Of a stretch of DNA of 64,000 nt, positions 21,444 to 30,721 are shown one piece after another; within the stretch, counting starts at the first letter, position 1; every line of letters begins with the position of its first letter. The position numbers and the translations under genes were made by a program. The notes under the pieces are model-generated. The model had not been told where the DNA came from, searched no databases, and worked only from the letters and a program-made list of their open reading frames with translations. The stretch covers positions 496,001 through 560,000 of the forward strand of contig CM056877.1 of assembly GCA_029876055.1 (NCBI GenBank). The letters are read 5' to 3'. This stretch comes from Madurella fahalii. Its lineage: Eukaryota > Ascomycota > Sordariomycetes > Sordariales.

Positions 21444-23429
21444 ATGCCGAAAGTTCCTTCTATTGCTTCGTGCAGAGTTTGTAGGGAGCTGTACGAGAAG
21501 GGCAAGGACTCCTTCACCTTGGATCCCGAAGCGCTCGTCAGCTCTGCCGATGGCGGATGCCCCGCTTGTCAGCTCCTGCGGAGCGGTCTTGCCCATGCGC
21601 GGCCAAACTTCGCCAAGGAGCTTGACAAGGTCGACGTAAAAAGACAATCAGGCGCGCCCCTAGCTTTGACATATCTCGTCAAGGGATCCCCTTCACAGGA
21701 GACGGTGGAGATATACGCCCACAAAGACTCACCCACGAGATACCCATGGATTGGGTTCGGGACTGAGGTTTCATCCGATTCTTCCTCGGATAATTGCTTC
21801 AGCCTCGTGCAGGGCTGGATTCAGAATTGCCTGGCAAATCATTCTCAGTGTCCACTCGATCGTCTTCCGGAACTCCCTACGCGGGTCGTTCATGTCGGGT
21901 CGGCCAGCCGGCCACCGCGTCTTGTTATCACGAGAGAACATCCCCGTTCAGAGTACCTTGCCCTTAGCCACTGCTGGGGCCCGCCCGCGAAAGCTGCAGT
22001 CACCATAAAGACCACGGCAGACACGCTGCAGCAGTTCCAAACCGAGATCCCCTGGGCTCTTCTGAGCAACACCTTCCGCGACGCCATCTTGATTACCCGA
22101 CGACTGGGTTTCCAATATGTCTGGATAGACTCCTTGTGCATCATCCAAGGCGATGCTCAGGACTGGGCTATTGAAGCGGCCAAAATGGCCTCGGTATATG
22201 CCAATGCCTTTCTCGTCATAGCCGCCAGCGGTGCACCGGACGGAGACGGAGGTTGCTTCCGTGGTGAGCGCGATGCGAGTACAGAGGGAGTGCTGCGCAT
22301 GGAATGTCCGGGCATGGACGACGGGATCACAGCCTTTGCTTACGCCAGGCGTTCCAGAAAAGGGTTCTACTCTGCCCTAGCAGAGATGCGCGGAGGCGAG
22401 TATTCCCACGGCTGGAAATCAGCGCTCGGACAACCTCTCGAAACACGGGCCTGGACGTTCCAAGAGGAGGAGCTCGCTACGCGCATCCTGTTTTACACCG
22501 ATGACGAGCTCCAGTGGCGATGCTTTCAGGTCAACGCGTGCGAGTGCCGGGGCTCCCGCAATGTCCCTGGACCTAGCGGCGTCCGTCACACGCTGACCAA
22601 GTTCGCAGGAGGAGGAAGCACTACTAAACCAGTCCCCCGTGACGGCGCAAAGCGGCAAACTTCTCAACAGAAAGTAGAAGCCTGGTACTCCATCGTCTCA
22701 GAATATACGCGCCGTGATATGACCTACATTTCAGACCGACTACCTGGAATTTCCGGCATTGCGACCTGCTGGGAGCGAGCTGAACGTGATACCTACCACG
22801 CCGGACTGTGGGAGCGAGAGCTCCCTCATCATCTCCTCTGGTACTCCCATTCCATTGGACCGAGGGCACTTATACGAGGCTCCGCAAGGCACCCAGAGTA
22901 CTACGCCCCGTCTTGGTCATGGGCGTCTATCACTGGTTCTGTGATACACATGCGGGATGTTGGTGATATCCATGTCCGCGTTGTGGATGTCTCTACGGAA
23001 CCAGCCACGGAGAATCGCTTCGGCCCACTGAAACGCGGGAATTTGGTCCTAATTGGTTTCTTGATACCAATCAAGTTAGAGCTCATACCTACAATATCAC
23101 CAGAGTATCCCCCTATTATCAAGATTATCGATACCCGTGCCAACATGGAGGCCCAAGATCTTGGTGGCGTCACCCCCGACGTCCAAACAACGAATGGTGA
23201 CTTGGAAATAGGATTCCATGAGGTTCACTATTTACTTCCGGTTGCGTGTCGGAGAGAGATAAACGGCGTGGTTTTGACCACGACAATGCCCATAGTCTCT
23301 CTGGTGCTGAGGAAGTCGAGATGCTCCACGAAATCATTCGAAAGGGTGGGGTTCTCGAGCACAGCGTATATGTCCGGGTGGGAAGGGCTCACCCGTGGCA
23401 TTATTGAAAGAGAGATCAATATTTTGTAG
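21444..23429 (+). CDS. HET-domain protein (heterokaryon incompatibility type)
   Basis: Intact single-exon protein of 661 aa from the first ATG of the frame. A Cys-containing N-terminal segment (CRVCRELYEKG, GGCPACQLL) precedes the HET domain, which starts near residue 170 with YLALSHCWG, continues through TFRDAILITRRLGFQYVWID and SLCIIQGDAQDWAIEAAKMA, and ends around VYANAFLVIAAS. The C-terminal half is typical of this class (ETRAWTFQEEELATRILFYT; YAPSWSWASITG). HET domains trigger cell death in vegetative incompatibility and are TIR-like in fold. The N-terminal Cys type is widespread and most members have no assigned allele. It lies between decayed NLR and transposon sequence, a common setting for this family. 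Confidence 0.92.
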   Translation: MPKVPSIASCRVCRELYEKGKDSFTLDPEALVSSADGGCPACQLLRSGLAHARPNFAKELDKVDVKRQSGAPLALTYLVKGSPSQETVEIYAHKDSPTRYPWIGFGTEVSSDSSSDNCFSLVQGWIQNCLANHSQCPLDRLPELPTRVVHVGSASRPPRLVITREHPRSEYLALSHCWGPPAKAAVTIKTTADTLQQFQTEIPWALLSNTFRDAILITRRLGFQYVWIDSLCIIQGDAQDWAIEAAKMASVYANAFLVIAASGAPDGDGGCFRGERDASTEGVLRMECPGMDDGITAFAYARRSRKGFYSALAEMRGGEYSHGWKSALGQPLETRAWTFQEEELATRILFYTDDELQWRCFQVNACECRGSRNVPGPSGVRHTLTKFAGGGSTTKPVPRDGAKRQTSQQKVEAWYSIVSEYTRRDMTYISDRLPGISGIATCWERAERDTYHAGLWERELPHHLLWYSHSIGPRALIRGSARHPEYYAPSWSWASITGSVIHMRDVGDIHVRVVDVSTEPATENRFGPLKRGNLVLIGFLIPIKLELIPTISPEYPPIIKIIDTRANMEAQDLGGVTPDVQTTNGDLEIGFHEVHYLLPVACRREINGVVLTTTMPIVSLVLRKSRCSTKSFERVGFSSTAYMSGWEGLTRGIIEREINIL

Positions 23430-23847
23430 GTGTTAATGAGGGATCCAGCTGACGGGGTAAAGCGTTGATAAATTTGAGTATTCTGAAAAAAAGAAAAAAA
23501 AAATGACCTTATGATCTGGAGGCGATTTTCAAGGCGGGATAGCTGGATTCATTACTGAGCTCCATCTGAATCTTCTCTAGACCTCTTCGTCATATCGACT
23601 ATATAGTTCTTGCAGCCAATCCTCCAGTGTCTGACCATTGCAGCAGACTCTCGCAGTCAGGGGTGGGAGCCAGAGTTGGCACCGACCATACGCTTGCCTC
23701 GTAGAGAAACAGCCCGCATTATCATGATTATCGCACACGTTGTGTTAGTGCGATAAAGTCCGGAAATGAGGTCTGGTTATACACTCCCACCCGCTTCAAG
23801 CCGTGGATAGCATCGATTTTGTTGATCACCAAACGCGCTGGGGACGC
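23430..23847. other. intergenic region
   Basis: Nothing recognisable beyond a short A-rich run near 23485-23502. Confidence 0.4.
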
Positions 23848-24441
23848 TCAACAACGGATGGTCTTGGCTTCGCTTTCAGTTCTCAACGCTGATTCAGGCC
23901 ATAGCAGAGACCGTGCCGGAAAGTTGGTTTGACGCGGCTCGTAGTTGGCTTGATGGTGGCCACGAACATGCCTTGGCCGATACTTGCTGCGGAAACGAGA
24001 TCGACTTCCAGGACCCTTCTGCAGATCCGTAGAGAGGTCAACCTTCCCCTCCAGACAGGCGATGTTCTGGGTATAGTCCCGAACCAGCTTGCCAGCGTCA
24101 CGCAATCCAAGGATGAAGCGATGTGCTATTGGACTGGCGTGCTTAACGGTCTGACGCATCTTGGTGATGCCGCTGTAGAAGATAGGCGTTCTTTCCAGAT
24201 CAGAGAGAACCGACGAATAAAAGAGACGGCGTTTCCTAAGGGAATAAATACATTCTTTGATCGAAAGTCCTAAGTTTAGTGAGAGGCGGGTGGGAAGGGA
24301 AGCGGGAATACGTACAGGAATACCTGCATTTGTGCTGATGCTAGCCCCTGTGATGGTTACAATCTTGGATGCGACACCAAATAGGCTCGTGATGCTATCG
24401 AGGGCTAGAATGACCCTAGATTTGGTTGGTAGCGAATCCAT
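23848..24441 (-). pseudogene. sirtuin (Hst3/Hst4-like) relic
   Basis: The minus-strand frame begins MDSLPTKSRVILALDSITSL and then shows sirtuin landmarks: KIVTITGASISTNAGIP (family TGAGIS..AGIPDFR). A 46-bp intron-like gap (24270-24315) leads to DFRSK in another frame. The FYSGITKMRQTVKHASP and HRFILGLRDAGKLVRDYTQN blocks follow, equivalent to the catalytic-domain segment ending YTQNIDxLE. Key residues are changed (GAG to GAS, QNID to QNIA), a frameshift separates DFRS from the rest, and the Zn-binding and catalytic-His half is missing. It is therefore a 5' fragment of an NAD-dependent deacetylase gene, probably of the fungal Hst3/Hst4 class. Confidence 0.65.
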
Positions 24442-25406
24442 AGTTAATTGGTGGTGTCGTTGGTAGAAGAAGTAGGTAGAATCGCGTCACGTCAGAAAGT
24501 ATTCGGCTCGCTTATAAAGTACGTTAGAAGCTTTGTATCATTTAAAGCCTGGCTATCGTTCCCCAGTCTATAGGCTAGGCGAGGCTTGAGGCCGCGAGGT
24601 TCCTAGGGAGGATCCTAGAAACACGAAGCCCAGAATTGGCTACTAATATAGGAGACTCTGAGGCAAAAACGGAGGCTAAGCCAAAGGGCTCCCAACTACT
24701 AGTAAGTCAAGTCCTCCCCATCTTAATCACCCTACTTTCTGATCACCTTTTATATTTACACCGCCTTTTTAATCCAACTATTTCAACTTACTACAACTAG
24801 ACAATGTCTAACCAAATCAGCTTATTCTTTTACTAGTTTTACTCATAGCTAGCTACTTAAGTAACGACGAGCTAGAGAACTCCAGAACATGGTATTTTAT
24901 TGTCTCCTCAGGCGCCACCTCTCCAAAAGCATCATCCCTTTATATAGATCAGTGCTAATAATACTTCCAGGATATTCATCTTCTTTAAAGGCTCTATCTT
25001 AAGAAGGTAAAAATCCATTCTCAAGCTCGGCAATACTAGAAGTAGATATCAAACAAGCCTTAAGCTCACGATTAAAAGAACCTTTGAAGTACCATATATA
25101 TACGTGGATTTGATAGAACTCTGTCCACCGGTCAGCTGTTACTCCAATCCCGGCTTGGGTTTGCTTTAGTCTAGGTGTATTTGTAGCATTAACACAAGAA
25201 ATGTTCAGGGCAATTCATAGCAATGACTACCATGCACTGAGCATGCACTGAGATATCAAGTTTTTACACAATATACAACTGCACGCCCACTCAACAACCG
25301 TAACGGCGTCTCCGTAAGAATCAATCATTTCGCTGAACACGATCGATACAGAGCCCCTCGAGCGGACCATCCGACGTCCACTCCAGGGCTGTATCCCACC
25401 GGCTAC
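24442..25406. other. AT-rich intergenic, possible degraded repeat
   Basis: TA-rich sequence with dense stops in all frames, resembling RIP-mutated repeat DNA; no family can be assigned. The duplicated string GCATGCACTGAG occurs near 25232-25253. Confidence 0.4.
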
Positions 25407-26775
25407 CTACCTTACCCGTGCCTCGCACTCCCGCTTCAACCGGTCCATCAACTCCACCGCCTCCTTCGCATGCTCTTCCACTTTCAGATCCAGGATGAAG
25501 TCCCACCTGCGCAGCAAACTCCCCGGCTCCTTGAGACACCCATCGGGGTCATCACCCTCACCACATAGAATAGCGCCCGTGCCCCGGCTGGACTCGACAA
25601 TGCGCTGCGTGCGCGACCGACGGACCCGGTTGTATGCCTGCAGCGCCAATCGGGCCTCGGCTGGGTTGGTGGCGTGGCTCAGCAGCGTCGACAGCACGAG
25701 GCTGTCCTCGAGAGACATGCCGCCGCCGGACCCTTGCCAGGGCGTGGTAGCGTGGGCGGCGTCGCCCGTGATGCAGATTGCGCCGGAGACGTAGGTCCGC
25801 GCGGGGAGGTGGTGCTCCCAGAGGTACATCGCTGGTTGCGATGGTTGTTGGCAGAGGAGCTGGTTTTATACCATTCGTTAGTCGGTGGATGCGACATGGA
25901 GAGCGCCGTAAAGAGAGGGAAACTCATACCGAGTCGACCGCCCTGGAGAGGTGCGGCGGCCAGTTCTGGTACAACCTCGTCAGCTCGTCTGCACTCACGG
26001 TCCGAACCCAGCGGTCGGACCCCTCGGCTTCCTCCTCCTTGGCAGCCACGACGAGCTGCACCAGCTGGCCGTTGCCGAGCAGGTTGTGCATGAGGAAGCA
26101 CCCGCGGCCAATCCACGAGTGCTCGTGCGGGTCCTCGAAGTTGACGGCGTCCTTGCCGAGGCTGGCCTGGGCGGCCGCGTACGGCTGCAGCGTCATGGCG
26201 GTCCACCAGCCCGTGTTGCGCGGGGATGCGGCCGGGTCGTCCGCGCCCAGCACAAGCTTCCGGACGACGCTGTGGATGCCGTCGGCGCCGATGAGAATGT
26301 CGCACTTGTGGGTAGTGCCGTCGGCGAAGTGCAGAGTCAGGGATTCGTCTTTGGCCTTCTCCACTCTGTCGAGCTTCTTGGAGACATGCATACGCTCCGG
26401 GGGCACGTCGGCCAGCAGCTCGCGCAGGAAGTCGGCGCGATGGACGACGCTGACGAGCCGCTTGTTGCCCGAGGTGGTGTAGTCCACCTCGTCGACGACG
26501 CATCCTGGCTTGTCTCCCTCGGCCAACAAGAAGCGTACGCCCCGCATTGCTACAGCTCCGGCACGCTCAAGGCATTGAGAGGAGCCCATGAGATCGAGAG
26601 CGGCCAACGCGTTGCGAGCCACTCCGATGGCCATGCCCGCTTCCTTAAATGCGGCGCTGGATTCAAAGATGTGTCCATCGATGTACGGGTGTTGGAGTAG
26701 CGCATGGAGGAGGGATGCGCCGGCGAGGCCACCGCCAGAGATAGCGATGCGGATTGTGCGGTGTGTGTCAGGCAT
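25407..26775 (-). CDS. FAD-dependent monooxygenase (salicylate-hydroxylase-like)
   Basis: Two exons (26775-25930 and 25859-25407; 70-bp intron) give 432 aa. All three group A flavoprotein monooxygenase motifs are present: GxGxxG-type SGGGLAG (residues 13-19), the DG motif CDILIGADGIHSVVRK, and the GD motif CITGDAAHATTPWQGSG with downstream GGMSLEDSLVLSTLL. The intron 3' site was set by the family block LCQQPSQPAMYLWEHH. Such enzymes hydroxylate aromatic rings or other substrates with NAD(P)H and O2. It is transcribed in the same direction as the peptide-precursor gene about 800 bp upstream and could belong to that locus, since dikaritin clusters often encode FAD monooxygenases. That link is inference. 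Confidence 0.88.
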
Positions 26776-27591
26776 AATGATGATTCTGTCTTGGGAAATT
26801 TTGAAATTGAATGAACGCCCTCAAGACTGGCCAGCGTTAAATGCAAGCGGCTAAGAAAAGGCGGCACCTGCTGGGACTTACTGACGTAGATGTGGACTTG
26901 GAGCTGGTAAACTAATACGGATGCACAGTCCGCAGCCTCACCAAGTACCCCGTATGTCGATTCGGCGTTGGCAGGTCCGCGGGTGCTGCTGCGCCGCCAG
27001 CGCAGCAAACTCACTAGGGCGCTAAGTTGCGGCAGGAAAAGCAGTAAATGGATTGTAGATGGGTGATACAGTACAGCACCAACATCACTCCGTCGTTGGT
27101 TCTCTACGTTCCATCGAGACCCAACGTTGCATCAATGTGCCCTAACCGCTTAGTTGTTGGCTCAGTCTTGCAGGCTACGGTCCAGACCGTCCGTCTAAAT
27201 AGGTCGATAGTATCTACCTGCCTAATCCGGATATAAAGGCCAAATTCAAAGACAAACAGCAGCTGCAGTCTACAGCGCCTCGAGCTCCGCCTCGCACTTC
27301 CGCTACCCGCGCATCTTCTCCATGATAAGTTCGGTACTTTACAAGCGAGCTGGTTTAATTCATTATGGTTTGCGCATGGATGAGGCCCAGAGACGATCCG
27401 GGAAAACGTCATCACTTCGTACGTGTCAATCCATATTCACCCAAGGTACCGCTCGCAGCTATGCGTACCTCGGCGTAAATGCCCTTGTCTACGATACATG
27501 TACATGTGCGCACACAGCCTGCTCCGCCGTTCTCAATGTGCCCCGCAGGACAGGTATCTCTCTAACTCAGTACCTAATTACCCTACCGAGC
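26776..27591. other. intergenic region
   Basis: No supported gene. A TATAAAGG string occurs near 27231 on the plus strand. Confidence 0.45.
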
Positions 27592-27880
27592 CTACTCCTT
27601 GAAAACAAAGTCGGGATCGAACTCGGTGGTGCCATCACGCTTAGCCTTTTTCTTGAAAACAAAGTCCGGGTCGAACTCGGTCGTTCCGTCCCGAGCATGG
27701 AAGTGGTGGTGGTGTGGCCTGGCTGGTCTACGTGCATGTAAGTCTCGGTGAGATGGGCCCTAGTAGATGAGGGAGGCCTAGGGACCGTGTTCAAATTCAA
27801 ACGAACGTACGTGCAGTAGTCACCACGGGTGCAGCTGCAGCAATGACTGCAAAGAGGCTGGCGATGAGGATTGGTTTCAT
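27592..27880 (-). CDS. secreted Kex2-processed repeat peptide, candidate RiPP precursor
   Basis: Two exons (27880-27811, 27722-27592; 88-bp intron GTACGT...CCAG) give 66 aa. It opens with a clear signal peptide (MKPILIASLFAVIAAAAPVV), then a His-rich spacer (PRPHHHHFHAR), then two identical 13-mers DGTTEFDPDFVFK separated by KKAKR. The first copy follows AR and the second follows KR, the classic Kex2 site; the protein ends one residue (E) after the second copy. This is the architecture of dikaritin precursors (ustiloxin, phomopsin, asperipin, victorin types): signal peptide plus repeated cores bounded by KR. The two coding copies differ at six codon positions, all synonymous. The core lacks Tyr, unlike ustiloxin or phomopsin cores, but has three Phe. 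A UstYa-like gene lies divergently 700 bp away. A plain small secreted repeat protein or pheromone-like peptide is the alternative. Confidence 0.75.
27599..27694 (-). repeat. direct repeat, 42-bp units at 54-bp period (peptide core copies)
   Basis: Two 42-bp copies (14 codons, R/R-D-G-T-T-E-F-D-P-D-F-V-F-K) start 54 bp apart. They differ at six third-codon positions and at none that change an amino acid. Confidence 0.85.
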
Positions 27881-28579
27881 GTGTCTGAGACAAGGTTTGA
27901 CGGCAATGAGGCAGTGTAGTTTGAGTGTCTTGTTGAAAGCTGAAAAGTTAGGTTCAAGTTTGCAGCGAATCCTTGTCGAGCGGAAAGAGGGTGGATTTTA
28001 TCTCTCACGGCGGATGCGGCACGTCATTGATTCCGCCATAGCATCAGGAACTGTCGTGGCAAGGGTAGATACCTAGGTAATCATGGTAATGCGTCGAGTG
28101 TCCCTGAGGAGCCAATTAACGTGTTTAGCCTCACTCAGTCTGTTTGCTCAGTGGCCGGCCAACACCTTCGCCAACATCACAACCGGTTGGTGGCAAGGAT
28201 GTAGACTTCCCATCCTGAGGCGCTGTACCGACTTGTCTTACTGGTCGTGATGGTTTCACTACCTATGCATGGGACATAGTGCGGGTCTATCCAGCTCCGC
28301 ACAGTACTGTTTACACCAACGTCTCATCGATGTGGGCCCCAACACGGAGTTGAATCAACAGGCACCTGTCTAGTACCGCTGAAAGCGCCCCTTGGCCACG
28401 GACGGGCAGCAAGGTTCCGGCCCAGGATGGGGAGGCAGTGTGATTCACGGACTTGGCCTCCGTCCAAGCAGGGCCACCCAACTTCTTGTAACAGCAAGCC
28501 TTAGACCGCCTCTCGCGATACCCTCCGACTCCTGCATTCTCTCCATGGTTATCTCGAACTTCATCTTCAAGTTGCCGAC
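27881..28579. promoter_or_regulatory. divergent intergenic region between precursor and UstYa-like gene
   Basis: A 699-bp gap separates the two divergent start codons, a size suited to a shared bidirectional promoter. On the minus strand AGATAAAATC (about 28003-27994), some 115-120 nt before the precursor ATG, is a possible TATA-like element. No binding site could be assigned with confidence. Confidence 0.4.
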
Positions 28580-29575
28580 ATGCTAAACGAGGAGAAGAGG
28601 CTGTTCCTGGACGAGGACGGCGAAGGCCAAGAGTCCACAGACTGCACTATCTCGCTCAAAAGCAACCGCTCTCTAAGCATCTCCTTGGCTTCCAACAGGT
28701 TGTTGTTGGCAGCCTGCCTACTTCTAAGTGGGACCGTGTTCTTCCTCTCGGAAAGAGCCCAAGGAACGAAGAATGGCCGGCCCGAGATTGCAGAACCATA
28801 CTGTACGTAAAGATTCATAACGTTCATGACAGAGTCGGTGTCAATTGTTACTGATGGCGCTTCCAGCTCCCGCCAACGCTGTTATAGAATACGAGTACCG
28901 AGGCGTGATACGCAACGACTCCCGCTTTATGGGCTACCCGGGTCCCGAATGGGAGAAGTCGATGCACGAATTGATGGCGGGTGAGTCCCCTTCCCTCTGT
29001 TATGCCTGACTCGCCTGGCACCAGGTTCCTAATGATCGATGAAACAGGAACCCTCATACGGGTATCCAACGAGGAACTGAAGCTGACGGGCTCCGACTCG
29101 ATACCATTAAAAAGCGGCGGATACGCCGCGGGGCTTGGTGTTGGCCATAATCTTCACTGCGTGGTATGACCATCCCTGGGCTTGACGCCGACTCTATCTG
29201 TGGAGCAAGATCGTTTTCTCACAGTAAATAGAAGCAAATCAAGATGTTCCTATACCGCGAACACTTCTACCCAAATCTAGATCCCTACGGAGAAGACTTT
29301 GACTACCTTCAATCCCATGCAGGTGGGTATTCCGATCTGGCTGGACGCCTCGAAGATCGATATTGACGCGTGGTCTAGATCACTGTCTCGACTTCATACG
29401 TCAGGGAATTCTTTGTCATTTGGATTACTCTTTGTACACAGTGTACTGGGGCGAGCGCAGACAGGATATATCGACTCACCGCGATCCTCCGGTGCAAAAA
29501 TGCGTGAACTGGGACAAGTTGAAGATCTGGATGACGGAAAGGGCAGCGAATACAGACGAGCTGGTGAGGCCATAA
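28580..29575 (+). CDS. UstYa-like oxidase (DUF3328), intact
   Basis: Five exons (28580-28802, 28867-28980, 29048-29163, 29232-29322, 29379-29575) join in frame to 246 aa. A short acidic cytosolic N-terminus is followed by one transmembrane helix (about residues 40-57, LLLAACLLLSGTVFFLS). The lumenal domain carries the family blocks SPANAVIEYEYR, the RVSNEEL.LTGS segment and both HxxHC motifs: HNLHC (146-150) and HADHC (180-184), followed by LDFIRQGILCHLDY. DUF3328 proteins such as UstYa, PhomYa and AprY are membrane-bound, probably copper-dependent oxidases that cyclise Kex2-processed peptides in the secretory pathway. It sits head-to-head with the repeat-peptide gene, which makes that peptide its likely substrate. 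The family call is firm; the substrate is inferred. Confidence 0.9.
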
Positions 29576-30721
29576 TGGATAGGCATTGTGCCTTACCATA
29601 TAGCCTCGAGTTAGGCTCTCCGTCATAGCAGAGAGAAACACAGTTCGACTTACCACTTATATGTTACCAAGTCCCCATCACCCCAGTGACTGCTGTCGAC
29701 TTAGATGCACCAGTGTAGAGAATGGTGACCTCACATCCCTCGATTCCTCACCGACGCGGAGTCTCGGACTTCGGGCCAAAGGTTTATGCCAAACTTGCCC
29801 ACTTCTGAGGACTTGACTCCAACGTGGGCTGTGCTCCAACACATTTTCAAAAATTAAGTCACTCATTGCAGCAACCGTCCATGTTGGCTACCATGTTTTG
29901 TAAATTTATGCACTCAGTATGTACAGAAGCATTACGATGGCGGCACGGATATCACCGGAGCCAATAACGACGGCCACGCCGTTGGATCCGAACAAGGCAC
30001 CTAAGCAAGGAATCCCTGTCCCGCTCGTGCCGTTCCAGCGCTCCCGCTGTGCCATCCGAGGCTATGACAGTCCTGAGTTCTGACCAATCAAACCCATCAC
30101 TAAACCAACGAGTCGACTACACTCCTCGGGCGGCTCTCATCCAAGAGACGCTCCTGCAGTGTGCAGGTCACTGAATACACCTGGCACTGTACCGCACATA
30201 TAGGGCCTTGATGGTCTGACGGGAAAAACATAGAGCCCGCACTTGACGAGGAACCTGGTCAAGGGTAGGGTTACCGGAGTGAAACTTAGAAGCAAAATCT
30301 CACCTTGTGCACGAATGCAATTGCTGACTCAGCAGACTCGGCGCAACGCTTGCCCGACGTTTTGCCGGACGAGATCCCGTTCGCGTTCCCGGACCGGGGC
30401 CGCCTCCGTAATGACTACAAACGGCGCCGGCGACGGAGGCCGGAAGGCGTCGCCCATTCTACTTCGTTCACACCCATCGAGTCCTCCAGAACACCTCCCG
30501 CGCATTCACGATGGAGATGCATTTTCGGCGCCAGGATCCCGTCCCCTGTGGGGATGCGAACCAACTGCGTCCGACCCTCGAGGCGCGGTGTTGGCCTGGC
30601 TCGCTCATGTCGTTGTAGCCTCCTTCCCCCCCTCCCTCCCCAACCAAAAAGAACCAGAATCCCCCTTTATCTCCACTTTCTCGTCGTTCTTCCTACTCTC
30701 TAATGCACTCCTTGACTCACG
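29576..30721. other. intergenic region
   Basis: No supported gene. ORFs at 30243-30725 are low-complexity (Arg/Pro/Ser-rich) and lie immediately before the DUF3435 start; not called. Confidence 0.45.

Noticed and set aside
27592..27880. Precursor as an alpha-factor-type mating pheromone
   Set aside because: Signal peptide and KR-separated repeats are similar, but Sordariomycete pheromone repeats are typically Trp/Cys-containing; this repeat has neither, and a UstYa-like gene is adjacent.
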